Assembly (NCBI GenBank): GCA_013214065.1
Contig: JABSPK010000015.1
Span: forward strand, 1-64,000
DNA length: 64,000 bases
Reading direction: 5' to 3'
DNA from: Flavobacteriaceae bacterium
Lineage (GTDB): Bacteria > Bacteroidota > Bacteroidia > Flavobacteriales > Flavobacteriaceae
The notes beneath the pieces were generated by a model that saw only the letters and a list, made by a program, of their open reading frames with translations, searched no databases and was not told the DNA's origin. This document shows, one piece after another, positions 37,673 to 46,736 of this stretch. A program made the position numbers and the translations under genes. Each line of letters starts with the position of its first letter. Within the stretch, counting starts at the first letter, position 1.

Positions 37673-38564
37673 AGAAAAGCACGTTTTCTCCCTCCAAGGT
37701 ATAACGAATTTGTGAAGGAGTACTTATACTTTCTAACGCTAAAGTTAAATCACTGTTACTGAAGGTACCGGTAAAAAGCTGGTCGGTATCAACGTTTTCA
37801 ACCTTGACCTTAACATCGAATTGACGTTCGAGTTCTTCAAAGACATAGTGTAACGGGATACTTTTGAACGAACTCTCATCATCCATCCAAGAAGGGTTGA
37901 CGGCGACGACCTGGTCTGAATGTCGTATCTCTCCTGCTACGGCGACAAAAGAACTTCCTGCCGGCAAGCGCTGCTCGGTACCGTTGAACGATACGCTTAC
38001 CAATCCTTCATAACAGGTAACCTCGAAGAAACCATCACGGTTCTCGACATTGAATTGGGTCCCTAACACGCTTACGGAACCTTGGGTGGTCGCTACCGTG
38101 AATTTCTTTCCTTTGGCGACTTTGAAAAACGCCTCCCCCTCAAGGGTGATCCTCCGTTCGTTCTCCCAATTATCGGCACTGAACGATACTTTCGAATCGG
38201 CATTCAACAATACCTCCGATGCATCCGGCAATAATACTTGGGTGCGCTCGGCCAGCTGTGTCCTGTAGGTGTCGTCTAGCGATTCCATATAAAAATACGA
38301 ACCGACCATCATAATGGCGATAACCGCAGCGATGCGTAAAAACTGTCTGTAAGGTCGTAACGGCACTACTTTAGGAGTGTCGGTCGAACGCTGATCTTTC
38401 AATCGCTCCCATGCCTGGGTTTCGTCAAAATCAGGAGCCTCCAAGTTCTCTGAAGCCGTGCGGATCTTCACATACGAAGCATACGCATCAGACTTCTTGA
38501 AGTCTGCCAGCTCTTCTTCGGTGAGTTCACCGTTGAGCCATTTTGCTAGGTAATTTTCTTGCAT
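37653..38564 (-). CDS. FecR-family anti-sigma factor
   Basis: A 303-residue inner-membrane regulator. The N-terminal cytoplasmic part (ending before about 73) would bind the ECF sigma factor, and a single transmembrane helix follows (about 74-92, FLRIAAVIAIMMVGSYFYM). The periplasmic FecR domain (about 100-195) has LPDASEVLLNADSKVSFSAD, RRITLEGEAFFKVAKGKKFT and SVLGTQFNVE. The C-terminal DUF4974-type domain (about 230-300) contains IPLHYVFEELERQFDVKVKV. It is part of a sigma-FecR-receptor operon. The C-terminal domain shares the motif ELERxFDVK with the STN domain of the receptor. Confidence 0.92.
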   Translation of the reverse strand: MQENYLAKWLNGELTEEELADFKKSDAYASYVKIRTASENLEAPDFDETQAWERLKDQRSTDTPKVVPLRPYRQFLRIAAVIAIMMVGSYFYMESLDDTYRTQLAERTQVLLPDASEVLLNADSKVSFSADNWENERRITLEGEAFFKVAKGKKFTVATTQGSVSVLGTQFNVENRDGFFEVTCYEGLVSVSFNGTEQRLPAGSSFVAVAGEIRHSDQVVAVNPSWMDDESSFKSIPLHYVFEELERQFDVKVKVENVDTDQLFTGTFSNSDLTLALESISTPSQIRYTLEGENVLFYAENRP

Positions 38565-38648
38565 GATCCTATCATTTACGTATTTAAAACAACCACTGGA
38601 TAAAAAACCCTACTTTTTTCCAAATAGGAATTCAAATGTCCCTTGGTT

Positions 38649-39149
38649 TTAGATCCCATCGATTTGTTCCCTAAGGGTTTTCAAAGCCAAATGCATGCGT
38701 TTTTCGATGGCCTTCACACTTACCCCTTCCATTTCCGCGATTTCGGCATATTTCTTCCCATCGATGCGGTTCAATAAGAAGGTCGTGCGTTGGTTTTCCG
38801 GGAGGGCGTCCAAAGCGTCATCCAATTTCTTTTGGAATTCCTTTTCTTCCAATACGTACTCGGGAGACTCGTTGGAAACGGAACTGGCATGTTTGTCGGC
38901 ATGCTTCAGTCGGACCTTCTCGGCCTTGATCACATTCAAATATGTGTTATTGGCGACGGTATATAAAAAGGACTTCGCTTTTTCAGGGGTCACCTTGGCA
39001 CAATTTTCCCAAAGCTTTACAAATGCTTCTTGAACGGCGTCTTGGGCTTTTTCCTCATTACCGAACTTATAATATATGTAATTGAAGATCGTTTTTGAAT
39101 TGGTCTTGAAGATCGTGCTGTACACTTCTTCTTCACAAACATCGGCCAT
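38649..39149 (-). CDS. ECF RNA polymerase sigma factor
   Basis: A 166-residue sigma-70 family factor with region 2 (about 10-80, FNYIYYKFGNEEKAQDAVQEAFVKLW) and region 4 (about 110-160, LPENQRTTFLLNRIDGKKYAEIAEMEGVSVKAIEKRMHLA). The ATG at 39149 (MADVCEEEVYSTIFK) is preferred; a TTG further upstream would add eight residues. It heads the sigma-FecR-receptor unit, 84 bp before fecR. Its promoter region is shared with the divergent lipoprotein gene at 39264. The sigma would direct transcription of the receptor and possibly of the lipoprotein when the receptor binds substrate. Confidence 0.93.
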   Translation of the reverse strand: MADVCEEEVYSTIFKTNSKTIFNYIYYKFGNEEKAQDAVQEAFVKLWENCAKVTPEKAKSFLYTVANNTYLNVIKAEKVRLKHADKHASSVSNESPEYVLEEKEFQKKLDDALDALPENQRTTFLLNRIDGKKYAEIAEMEGVSVKAIEKRMHLALKTLREQIDGI

Positions 39150-39263
39150 GGAACATGCGCTTAGGTAGACCAAAGATATTTTAAAAAAATTAAGATTTCC
39201 AGTAGGGTATTTCCCAAATCGATTGTTTTAGGGTTGTACAACAACAAAAAAATCCAAATCGTT

Positions 39264-41054
39264 ATGAAAAAGTTGATTAAAAACGTAGTGCTCGCAGGCT
39301 TGTTCGTTGCGGCACTTTCCTTTACTTCTTGCCAAGAAGAATTTGAAGAGATCAATGGGGGAACCGATGAGCAGGAGAATTTCGAGGCTGGTTCGAATAC
39401 CGCCGAACTGATCATCAATACCACATCGAATGACGGCTCGTTCGACAATATCGTCGATGGCGCCAGTTGTGTGGCGATCCAGTTTCCGTATACCGTAGAT
39501 GTGGGAGGAATCCAAATTACCATTGATGCTCGTGAAGACCTGCATTTGATCGAAGAGATTTTCGATGAGTTCGATGACGACCTTGATGAGTTGGAAATCT
39601 TATTCCCGATTACCATTACGTTGGCCGATTTTACCGAAATCGTCATTGAGAACAAGGAACAACTGCGTGAACTTGCCGAACAATGTCTTGAAGGTGGTGG
39701 CGATGATGACATCGAATGTATTGATTTCGTTTATCCGTTGACCCTGTTCACTTTCGATATCAATGACCAACAGACCGGAACGGTAGAAGTAAATAGCGAT
39801 AGGGAATTGCGTCACTTTTTCAATGGTCTTGAAGATGATCAAATCGTTAGTCTTGATTATCCGGTCACCTTGAAAAAATATGATGGTACTGAAATCGTTG
39901 TCAACAGCAATGCCGAATTGGCGGCTGCTTTGGAGCGTGCCAAGACCGAATGTGATGAAGACGACGATGATGATTTCAATGATGATGATTTTGATGAAGA
40001 GCGCTTCGATTTCTGTTTGACCGAATGTCCTTGGAAAGTCGTTGAGGTCCGCAGGAATGCGATGGATCAGACCCCACAATACGTAGGTTATGTTCTTGAT
40101 TTCTTCGAGAATGGAGAAGTGAACGTAATCATCGAGGGTGATATGGTCGTTAGCGGTACTTGGTCAGTGACCTTTACCGATAGAGGGCCGTTGATGACCT
40201 TGGAAATCCCTGATTTGGTTGATTTCAATTTAGAGTGGTTGGTTTACGAAATCGGCGACCATACGATCAAACTGTACTCCGATGACGGAAACAAAATCAT
40301 CTTGCGTCAGCTTTGTGACGATGATGAGAGCGGAACCGAACCCGATACCTTGAGGGAAATCCTAAAGGAATGCGAGTGGATCATCAAGCGCGTGAAACTT
40401 CAAGATGAGCCGATCCGTAGATTGCTAGGGTATGAATTCAAGTTCTTACCTGAAGGTGTTGCCACCTTGAGTAATGGCGATGTGGTTTCTGAAGGAACTT
40501 GGGAAATCGGTTATAATGAAGAACAAGTATTGGCTTTGCTGATCACTTTCGGAGATGAACCAGCAGTCAATTTCAACTGGCCTTTGCGCGAACTGAAAGA
40601 CGATCGCTTGAAATTCGCTGTCGAGGAAATCGATTACGAATTGATCTTACAACGGGTTTGTGATGATAATAGTGACGATGGTGATGTGGTCGAGATAAGA
40701 AATATCATGATGGGCGGCGCATGGAATGTCGCCATGTTGGAAACGGTAACCAATGATGGAAGCACTGCCGTTGGTACCATGGAGTATGCAGGTTACGATT
40801 TCTACTTCAACATGATGCACCAAGTCCAAGTTGACGAAAATGACAATCCGATCATTACCGGATTATGGAGAGTGATACGCAACCATGACGGACATTTGGT
40901 CTTTTACCTCAATTTCGGTGACGATTCAGCACCCTTTGATGATTTGACCGAACCATGGTATGTCACTGAGGTTTCCGCAGACCGTATTGAATTGGTCTAC
41001 GAAGATGAGAATATCCCTTCTAAGGTATTGGTCTTCGAAAGAAACAACGGATAA
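39264..41054 (+). CDS. acidic repeat lipoprotein (four short plus three lipocalin-like repeats)
   Basis: A 596-residue lipoprotein with a signal ending LSFTSC (Cys at 23). It is very acidic, with an Asp run at about 231-244 (DEDDDDDFNDDDF). Two internal repeat types are visible. Four copies of about 35-40 residues (69-100, 110-141, 150-189, 194-226) share a pattern like FPxTxxxxDGxxIxVxxxxEL, for example SLDYPVTLKKYDGTEIVVNS. Three copies of about 105 residues (about 251-352, 365-466, 477-592) share WKVxxV, YxGYxxxF, GxVxxSGTWxV, PxxxFNxxW and Ixxx-ILxRVCDD, resembling lipocalin-like beta barrels. I do not know a function. It is divergent from the sigma-FecR cassette. It could bind Ca2+ or a small ligand at the cell surface. 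Confidence 0.8.
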   Translation: MKKLIKNVVLAGLFVAALSFTSCQEEFEEINGGTDEQENFEAGSNTAELIINTTSNDGSFDNIVDGASCVAIQFPYTVDVGGIQITIDAREDLHLIEEIFDEFDDDLDELEILFPITITLADFTEIVIENKEQLRELAEQCLEGGGDDDIECIDFVYPLTLFTFDINDQQTGTVEVNSDRELRHFFNGLEDDQIVSLDYPVTLKKYDGTEIVVNSNAELAAALERAKTECDEDDDDDFNDDDFDEERFDFCLTECPWKVVEVRRNAMDQTPQYVGYVLDFFENGEVNVIIEGDMVVSGTWSVTFTDRGPLMTLEIPDLVDFNLEWLVYEIGDHTIKLYSDDGNKIILRQLCDDDESGTEPDTLREILKECEWIIKRVKLQDEPIRRLLGYEFKFLPEGVATLSNGDVVSEGTWEIGYNEEQVLALLITFGDEPAVNFNWPLRELKDDRLKFAVEEIDYELILQRVCDDNSDDGDVVEIRNIMMGGAWNVAMLETVTNDGSTAVGTMEYAGYDFYFNMMHQVQVDENDNPIITGLWRVIRNHDGHLVFYLNFGDDSAPFDDLTEPWYVTEVSADRIELVYEDENIPSKVLVFERNNG

Positions 41055-41080
41055 GCTTTTTTGCCCCAAGTTTTAGTTCA

Positions 41081-41114
41081 GGGACGGTGTTGTGGTAGAC
41101 ACCGTCCCTTTTTT
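41081..41114 (+). terminator. intrinsic terminator after the repeat lipoprotein
   Basis: GGGACGGTGT (41081-41090) pairs perfectly with ACACCGTCCC (41099-41108) around an eight-base loop, followed by six T (41109-41114). Confidence 0.95.
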
Positions 41115-41200
41115 GTTCCCGTTCCGGTGCTTCCCAAGCGAACGGATGTTCGGTTTTTTCCTTCCTAGGTGATTGTAGGGGCGCATCCATCAGTATTTGC

Positions 41201-41208
41201 TAAATTTG
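41201..41208 (+). promoter_or_regulatory. candidate -7 element of the ffh promoter
   Basis: TAAATTTG matches TAnnTTTG exactly, 23 bases before the ffh start. A TTG at 41173-41175 is 25 bp upstream, slightly beyond the usual spacing. Confidence 0.5.
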
Positions 41209-41230
41209 TCCTTTCAAAATCCTACATCGC

Positions 41231-42559
41231 ATGTTCGATAATTTAAGTGAGAAGTTAGATAAAGCGTTACACGTTTTAAAGGGACGTGGACAAATTACCG
41301 AAATCAATGTCGCCGAGACCCTCAAAGAGGTTCGCCGGGCCTTGCTCGATGCCGATGTCAATTTCAAGATCGCCAAGGAATTCACCAATAAGGTCAAAGA
41401 ACAAGCCTTGGGTCAAAACGTATTGACGACCTTACAACCTGGCCAGTTGATGGTCAAGATCGTCAAAGACGAATTGACTTCGTTGATGGGAGGTGAAGCC
41501 GAAGGCATTGAACTTTCAGCCAACCCCGCTGTGGTTTTGATGTCGGGTTTGCAAGGTTCGGGTAAAACCACCTTTTCGGGCAAACTCGCCAATTACCTCA
41601 AAAAGAAAAAAACAAAGAAACCGCTTTTGGTAGCTTGTGACGTGTATCGTCCGGCTGCGATCGATCAGCTACACATCGTGGGTGAGCAAATCGGGGTCGA
41701 AGTCTATTCGGATCGGGAGAATAATGACCCCGTTGCCATAGCAAAAGCAGGTATCGCCCACGCCAAACAGCTAGGGTGTAATGTCGTCATTATCGATACC
41801 GCGGGTCGCTTGGCGGTCGATCAAGAAATGATGGATGAGATTTCAAACATCCATAAAGCGGTCAGCCCCCAAGAAACCTTGTTCGTGGTCGATTCGATGA
41901 CCGGACAAGATTCGGTAAATACCGCAAAAGCCTTTAACGATATCTTGAACTTCGACGGGGTGATCTTGACGAAATTGGATGGTGATACCCGTGGTGGTGC
42001 GGCCATTTCGATCAAATCAGTGGTCGATAAACCCATTAAGTTCATTGGTACCGGTGAGAAAATGGAGGCTATCGACGTTTTCCATCCGGCTCGTATGGCC
42101 GATCGGATTTTGGGTATGGGAGACGTGGTTTCCTTGGTCGAACGTGCGCAAGAACAGTTCGATGAAGAACAAGCACGAAAGATCCAAAAGAAAATCGCCA
42201 AGAACCGCTTTGGCTTCGACGATTTCCTCAGTCAGATCCAGCAGATCAAAAAAATGGGGAATATGAAAGACCTCATGGGAATGATCCCAGGGATGGGCAA
42301 GGCCATTAAAGGATTGGATATCGATGACGATGCCTTCAAGCATATTGAGGCGATCATCCATTCGATGACACCCGATGAAAGGGCGAACCCCTCTAAACTC
42401 AATGCCAGTCGTAAAAAACGAATTGCCATGGGCAGTGGTCGTAGCATCCAAGATGTCAACCAGCTGTTAAAGCAATTCGATCAGATGAGCAAGATGATGA
42501 AGATGATGCAAGGGGGTCGAGGCAAACAAATGATGCAAATGATGCAAAACATGCGCTAA
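41231..42559 (+). CDS. ffh: signal recognition particle protein Ffh
   Basis: Ffh, 442 residues, the GTPase that with 4.5S RNA targets ribosomes making membrane proteins to FtsY and SecYEG. The N domain begins [20 protein letters not shown]. The G domain has [17 protein letters not shown] (P loop), [10 protein letters not shown] and [12 protein letters not shown]. The C-terminal Met-rich M domain includes [37 protein letters not shown] and a Met-rich end. The stop overlaps the folD start by one base (TAATG). Confidence 0.98.
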   Translation: MFDNLSEKLDKALHVLKGRGQITEINVAETLKEVRRALLDADVNFKIAKEFTNKVKEQALGQNVLTTLQPGQLMVKIVKDELTSLMGGEAEGIELSANPAVVLMSGLQGSGKTTFSGKLANYLKKKKTKKPLLVACDVYRPAAIDQLHIVGEQIGVEVYSDRENNDPVAIAKAGIAHAKQLGCNVVIIDTAGRLAVDQEMMDEISNIHKAVSPQETLFVVDSMTGQDSVNTAKAFNDILNFDGVILTKLDGDTRGGAAISIKSVVDKPIKFIGTGEKMEAIDVFHPARMADRILGMGDVVSLVERAQEQFDEEQARKIQKKIAKNRFGFDDFLSQIQQIKKMGNMKDLMGMIPGMGKAIKGLDIDDDAFKHIEAIIHSMTPDERANPSKLNASRKKRIAMGSGRSIQDVNQLLKQFDQMSKMMKMMQGGRGKQMMQMMQNMR

Positions 42560-43440
42560 TGGAAGTATTGGACGGAAAGAAAGTATCGAATCAAATCAAG
42601 GATGAAATCGCCCAAGAAGTCGCCCAGATGAAGGAGCGGGGAGAGAAAGTGCCCCATTTAGCGGCGGTTTTGGTCGGTAATGACGGAGCCAGCCTGACCT
42701 ATGTAGGCAGCAAAGTACGCTCCTGTAAGAAAATTGGATTCGAGTCCACTTTGATCCATTTACCGGAGGAAACCAGTGAGGAAACCTTGTTGGAACAGGT
42801 GCAAGCCTTGAACGCAGACCCAGAGATCGACGGGTATATCGTACAACTGCCTTTACCAAAACATATCGATGAAGAAAAGGTTTTGATGAGCGTTCACCCC
42901 GATAAGGATGTCGATGGCTTTCACCCAACGAATTTCGGTAAGATGGCGCTCGATATGGAAACCTTCATTCCGGCCACCCCTTTCGGTATTATGGAATTAT
43001 TGCGCCGGTATGAGGTGCCGACCGAAGGTAAACACACCGTGGTCATCGGAAGAAGCCATATCGTAGGGAGGCCGATCAGTATATTGATGAGCCAGAAGGG
43101 CAAGGCCGCCAATGCGACCGTAACCCTAACACATAGTAGGACCAAAGATTTAAAAAGCTTCACTAAAGAGGCCGATATCATTGTTTCGGCCTTGGGGTCA
43201 CCTGATTTCCTTAAAGCCGATATGGTAAAGGAAGGCGTTGTGATCATTGATGTGGGGATCACCCGGGTTCCTGATGATTCCAAGGAAAAAGGGTATTACA
43301 TTACCGGAGATGTCGATTTTGATGAGGTGGCACCCAAAGCATCGCATATTACCCCAGTACCAGGTGGTGTCGGTCCCATGACCATCGCCATGCTTTTGAA
43401 AAATACCTTGTTGGCCCGTAGTAGGCACAATGTTCGATAA
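42559..43440 (+). CDS. folD: bifunctional methylenetetrahydrofolate dehydrogenase/cyclohydrolase
   Basis: FolD, 293 residues, interconverting 5,10-methylene-, methenyl- and 10-formyl-tetrahydrofolate in one-carbon metabolism. [20 protein letters not shown] carries the catalytic Lys region (YVGSK), followed by [50 protein letters not shown] (nucleotide binding) and [20 protein letters not shown]. Translationally coupled to ffh. Confidence 0.98.
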   Translation: MEVLDGKKVSNQIKDEIAQEVAQMKERGEKVPHLAAVLVGNDGASLTYVGSKVRSCKKIGFESTLIHLPEETSEETLLEQVQALNADPEIDGYIVQLPLPKHIDEEKVLMSVHPDKDVDGFHPTNFGKMALDMETFIPATPFGIMELLRRYEVPTEGKHTVVIGRSHIVGRPISILMSQKGKAANATVTLTHSRTKDLKSFTKEADIIVSALGSPDFLKADMVKEGVVIIDVGITRVPDDSKEKGYYITGDVDFDEVAPKASHITPVPGGVGPMTIAMLLKNTLLARSRHNVR

Positions 43441-43469
43441 TCCTACTTCGAAATCCCGCATATGGGGGA

Positions 43470-43499
43470 TTTGACATTAAGTCCAAACCCTTAACTTTG
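43470..43499 (+). promoter_or_regulatory. promoter of the sensor kinase gene
   Basis: TTTG at 43470-43473 and TAACTTTG at 43492-43499 are 18 bp apart, a full match to the flavobacterial consensus, 30 bases before the ATG at 43529. Confidence 0.8.
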
Positions 43500-43528
43500 A
43501 AGGAGTTGTCTCCTTTTATAGTTGTTGG

Positions 43529-46171
43529 ATGTCAAGATTGAAAATTCGTATGCCGGGCAAGGTTCATTGTCGGTGTCTTCTCATGCTCACCCTGCTGCTG
43601 CAGGCCGGTTGGTTATCGGCCCAAAGTTATGAGGTCACGCGGTATGCCGATGATAACGGGCTACCCTCCCGCATTGTTCTTGATGTTATCCAAGACTCGA
43701 AAGGATTTATTTGGGTCGGGGGTAACAATGGCCTGTATCGCTTCGACGGCCAACATTTCATTCCGTATCTGTCGGCCTTGAAAGATACCATCGGTTTGCG
43801 GGACAACAAGATCAATACGCTCTTGGAAACATCGGATGGTAACCTTTATATCGGTACCCCAAAGGGTTTGCATGTGATGCGTTCCGGCACCATCAATTAC
43901 ATTCCCCTCAAGGCCGATGCGAATGACAGCGAGGAGTTCATCATCAGTATATTTGAAGATCGGTCGAACGGAATTTGGATTTCTACCTATGGCGGGATTT
44001 TTCAAATAGGTCATTCCGAACAACCGTTGCAATTGTTGGCTGACGAAAATTCAAAAGAGTCCGTGGCCAAAGGAACGGTATGGTCGATCACACAAGACGA
44101 CCAAGGGGTGCTTTGGGCGGCAACCAACGATGGGCTATACAAAAATACCGTGGCCGCTGAGTTGGACTTCAAGAAGGCTGAGGTCATTTTGGATGTCGAT
44201 TTGATCGGATACAACATCGGTTACTACAAAATACAGCAAATTAGGCCCGATCTTTTCATGATAGATACCAGTCATGGGTTGTTGAAAGGCACTATCAATA
44301 ACGGCAATCTCTTGGTGTCGAAGTTCAAAAATGCCGATGGGGAGGTCACCGCTTTTGGGTATTCCATACAAAAGTCCGTACAAGATGCCAAGGGTGATAT
44401 CTGGTTGGCTACATGGAAAGCGTCGATTAAAAAGTTCAAACTGACCGATGATCGCTTGACCTCCCTTGACATCATTACCAAAAACGGATTTCAGGAACTT
44501 TCCGGAATCGACCACTCGGTTTTTGAAGACCGACAAGGGAATATTTGGTTCGCCAATACCAATGGCCTTTATAAGTTCAGCGTCAACAAGACTGAAATCT
44601 CAAATTTTCCACCGTTTGATTGCTTGGTGGATTTTAAAGGCATCTATGCCATGGTCCTTGATTCCTATGATCAAGTCTGGGTGACCACCCCTACAGCGTT
44701 GTATCGTTTTGATAAGAAAGATCTACTAGAGAACAACTGTCCTGATGACTATTTAAAATTAGAGGTACCAGGAATGGAGCAGGTGCGAAATCTTTTCATC
44801 GACACCGAAAATCGATTGTGGTTGGGGTCTGATGGTGGCCTTTTCATAACCCAATTGAACGGCATGCAACACCCAGGTCCTTTCATTCGATATACCACGG
44901 CAGAAGGTTTACCCCATAACCACTGCTATGAGATACATCAAGAATCGGAAGATTCGTTTTGGATCGGAAACGATCATGGTTTGATACGGATGACACTCGA
45001 ATCCGGAAACCTGAACAAGCCTTCCTTCGAAGTCTTGGCCGCTGATGAAAAAAGGGTCAATGGCTTGGTAAATTCCCAGGCTATGGAGATCGAAGAAGAC
45101 ACCGAAGGTGCACTTTGGGTAGGAACGTTCAGTGGTTTGAGTCGCATGCTGGATCCTAGCGGTAACGGTCGTTTTGCGAATTATAGCAGTAGCTTTGGCG
45201 CGCCGCTGGCCCTCAGTAACAATTCGATAAAAAAAGTATTGAAAGATAGTCGGGGCAACCTATGGGTAGCCACCCAACGCGGCCTTAATCTCTATCGGCC
45301 TGATTCCGACGATTTCCTGCAATTCGGTCACGATGAAGGACTACCCTCTGAATATGTACTTGGTTTGGCAGAAGACAGTAAAGAACAGCTTTGGATCGGT
45401 ACGACAAATGGTGTATTGAAGGCGAAATTCGATGTTCCCGAACAACGACTCATTCCGATAAACCACTACACCGTTCAAGACGGATTGAAAGACAATATTC
45501 CTTATCGCAATGCGATGTTCATTGACAAGGGTGACAATGTGTTCATAGGAAGCAGGGACGGCATCAGTATGTTCTCAGGCTATGAACGGGCCAACCACGA
45601 TGCGCATGCAGTAGCCATTACCCTGACCGATGTTCAAGTCTTGCAAGATAAGAACGAAGGTTTCGTTTCCATGTCGGAACGCCTCGACAACCATGAAATC
45701 AGCTTGTCTTACCTTTGTAATTCATTGAAAATCAATTATGTAATTCTAGATTTCACTAATCCGGACAACAACAAATACCGGCATAAACTACTACCGGTCA
45801 ATGAAAGTTGGATCGAAACCGGGTCGAATTCCGAATTGTCGTATTATAACCTATCCCCGGGTGATTATGAATTCGTGCTCGACGCCAGCAATACGGGTGA
45901 TCGGTGGACCGAGAACCCTATCCGCCTCAAACTGACCATACGACCACCATTTTGGAAAAGTCGTTGGGCGTTTATACTCTATATCTTGTTGTTTGCCGCG
46001 CTGTTGCGTTTGTCCTACCTCATACGGGTAAGAAAGAAAGAACATGAAATGCGACGAAAATGCAGCTCGAACGAAAAATCGTGGAGGAACGTGAACTATT
46101 GCGACGCGAAAATGCAGCTGATTTCCATGATGAGTTGGGTTCGATGGTCACTAAGATCTCTATGTTTTTGA
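43529..46171 (+). CDS. propeller-type sensor histidine kinase, N-terminal part (frameshifted)
   Basis: This frame gives 880 codons. It holds a signal peptide (about 1-32), then a periplasmic sensor made of two-component regulator propeller repeats with the recurring IWVGGNNGLYRFD, NLYIGTPKGLHVM, LWIGTTNGVLKAK pattern (about 40-690). A Y_Y_Y-type beta domain follows (about 725-790, LSPGDYEFVLDASNTGDRW), then one membrane helix (about 800-822) and the start of the linker (RVRKKEHEMRRK). After an AAAA run at 46057-46060 the frame goes wrong and the last 37 residues are unrelated. The kinase core continues in the -1 frame at 46060. This is one gene (43529-46713, about 1,060 residues) broken by a missing base, a sequencing error, or read by frameshifting. 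Confidence 0.85.
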   Translation: MSRLKIRMPGKVHCRCLLMLTLLLQAGWLSAQSYEVTRYADDNGLPSRIVLDVIQDSKGFIWVGGNNGLYRFDGQHFIPYLSALKDTIGLRDNKINTLLETSDGNLYIGTPKGLHVMRSGTINYIPLKADANDSEEFIISIFEDRSNGIWISTYGGIFQIGHSEQPLQLLADENSKESVAKGTVWSITQDDQGVLWAATNDGLYKNTVAAELDFKKAEVILDVDLIGYNIGYYKIQQIRPDLFMIDTSHGLLKGTINNGNLLVSKFKNADGEVTAFGYSIQKSVQDAKGDIWLATWKASIKKFKLTDDRLTSLDIITKNGFQELSGIDHSVFEDRQGNIWFANTNGLYKFSVNKTEISNFPPFDCLVDFKGIYAMVLDSYDQVWVTTPTALYRFDKKDLLENNCPDDYLKLEVPGMEQVRNLFIDTENRLWLGSDGGLFITQLNGMQHPGPFIRYTTAEGLPHNHCYEIHQESEDSFWIGNDHGLIRMTLESGNLNKPSFEVLAADEKRVNGLVNSQAMEIEEDTEGALWVGTFSGLSRMLDPSGNGRFANYSSSFGAPLALSNNSIKKVLKDSRGNLWVATQRGLNLYRPDSDDFLQFGHDEGLPSEYVLGLAEDSKEQLWIGTTNGVLKAKFDVPEQRLIPINHYTVQDGLKDNIPYRNAMFIDKGDNVFIGSRDGISMFSGYERANHDAHAVAITLTDVQVLQDKNEGFVSMSERLDNHEISLSYLCNSLKINYVILDFTNPDNNKYRHKLLPVNESWIETGSNSELSYYNLSPGDYEFVLDASNTGDRWTENPIRLKLTIRPPFWKSRWAFILYILLFAALLRLSYLIRVRKKEHEMRRKCSSNEKSWRNVNYCDAKMQLISMMSWVRWSLRSLCF

Positions 46172-46713
46172 CCATGGCCGAAAGACAATTCGAAAACCAG
46201 GAAGACCCCAGGCCGTTTTTAGAAAAAATAAGGACCAATGTCAAAGGGCTTTCCAATGGATTTAGGGATTTACTTTGGGTGATAGACCCACAGAAAGACA
46301 GTTTGGCGGATACGTTTCTTCGGTTGAAGGATTTTGGCGAGGATATGTTCGAAAAAGGACCGGTGGATTTCAGAACGACGAAGTTCGATCAAAAATTCGC
46401 ATCGATTCGGTTAAACCCCAAAACAAAGAAACAGGTGATGATGATTTTCAAGGAAGCCATGACCAATTGTTTGAAATATGCCAAGGCCGATATGGTTACC
46501 TTCGATTTAAGGGTCGTTGGTGATAGTGTGCGCTTTGAATTGAAGGATAATGGCAAGGGCTTCGAATTGGAAGGCGTCGATAAGGGTAGGGGGCTCAATA
46601 ACATGGAACGACGGGCTGCGAAAATCGGGGCAGGATTCACTATGATTTCAAATTCAGGCGGTACAACCATCGTTTTGAGCAAAATACCCCATATGGTTGA
46701 TGGCGGTTTGTAG
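46060..46713 (+). CDS. sensor histidine kinase, C-terminal kinase core (continuation after frameshift)
   Basis: 217 codons carrying the HisKA_3-type dimerisation/phosphoacceptor segment with the acceptor His in ENAADFHDELGSMVTKISMF (residue 23). The HATPase domain has the N box KEAMTNCLKYAKADM, G1 box KDNGKGFELE and G2 box KGRGLNNMERRA. It matches the end expected for the propeller protein encoded just upstream and overlaps that frame by 112 bases. Its first ATG falls exactly at the break (46060). An independent short soluble kinase is possible by reinitiation, but a single frameshifted gene is more likely. The response regulator follows after 23 bp. Confidence 0.85.
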   Translation: MQLERKIVEERELLRRENAADFHDELGSMVTKISMFLTMAERQFENQEDPRPFLEKIRTNVKGLSNGFRDLLWVIDPQKDSLADTFLRLKDFGEDMFEKGPVDFRTTKFDQKFASIRLNPKTKKQVMMIFKEAMTNCLKYAKADMVTFDLRVVGDSVRFELKDNGKGFELEGVDKGRGLNNMERRAAKIGAGFTMISNSGGTTIVLSKIPHMVDGGL

Positions 46714-46736
46714 CGAGTTGATTACCTTGTAATACA

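Noticed and set aside
39233-39242. Ten-base palindrome GTTGTACAAC upstream of the repeat lipoprotein, and GGGTATTTCCC nearby (39204-39214)
   Set aside because: Could be an operator, but short palindromes are frequent and I saw no second copy in front of the sigma gene.
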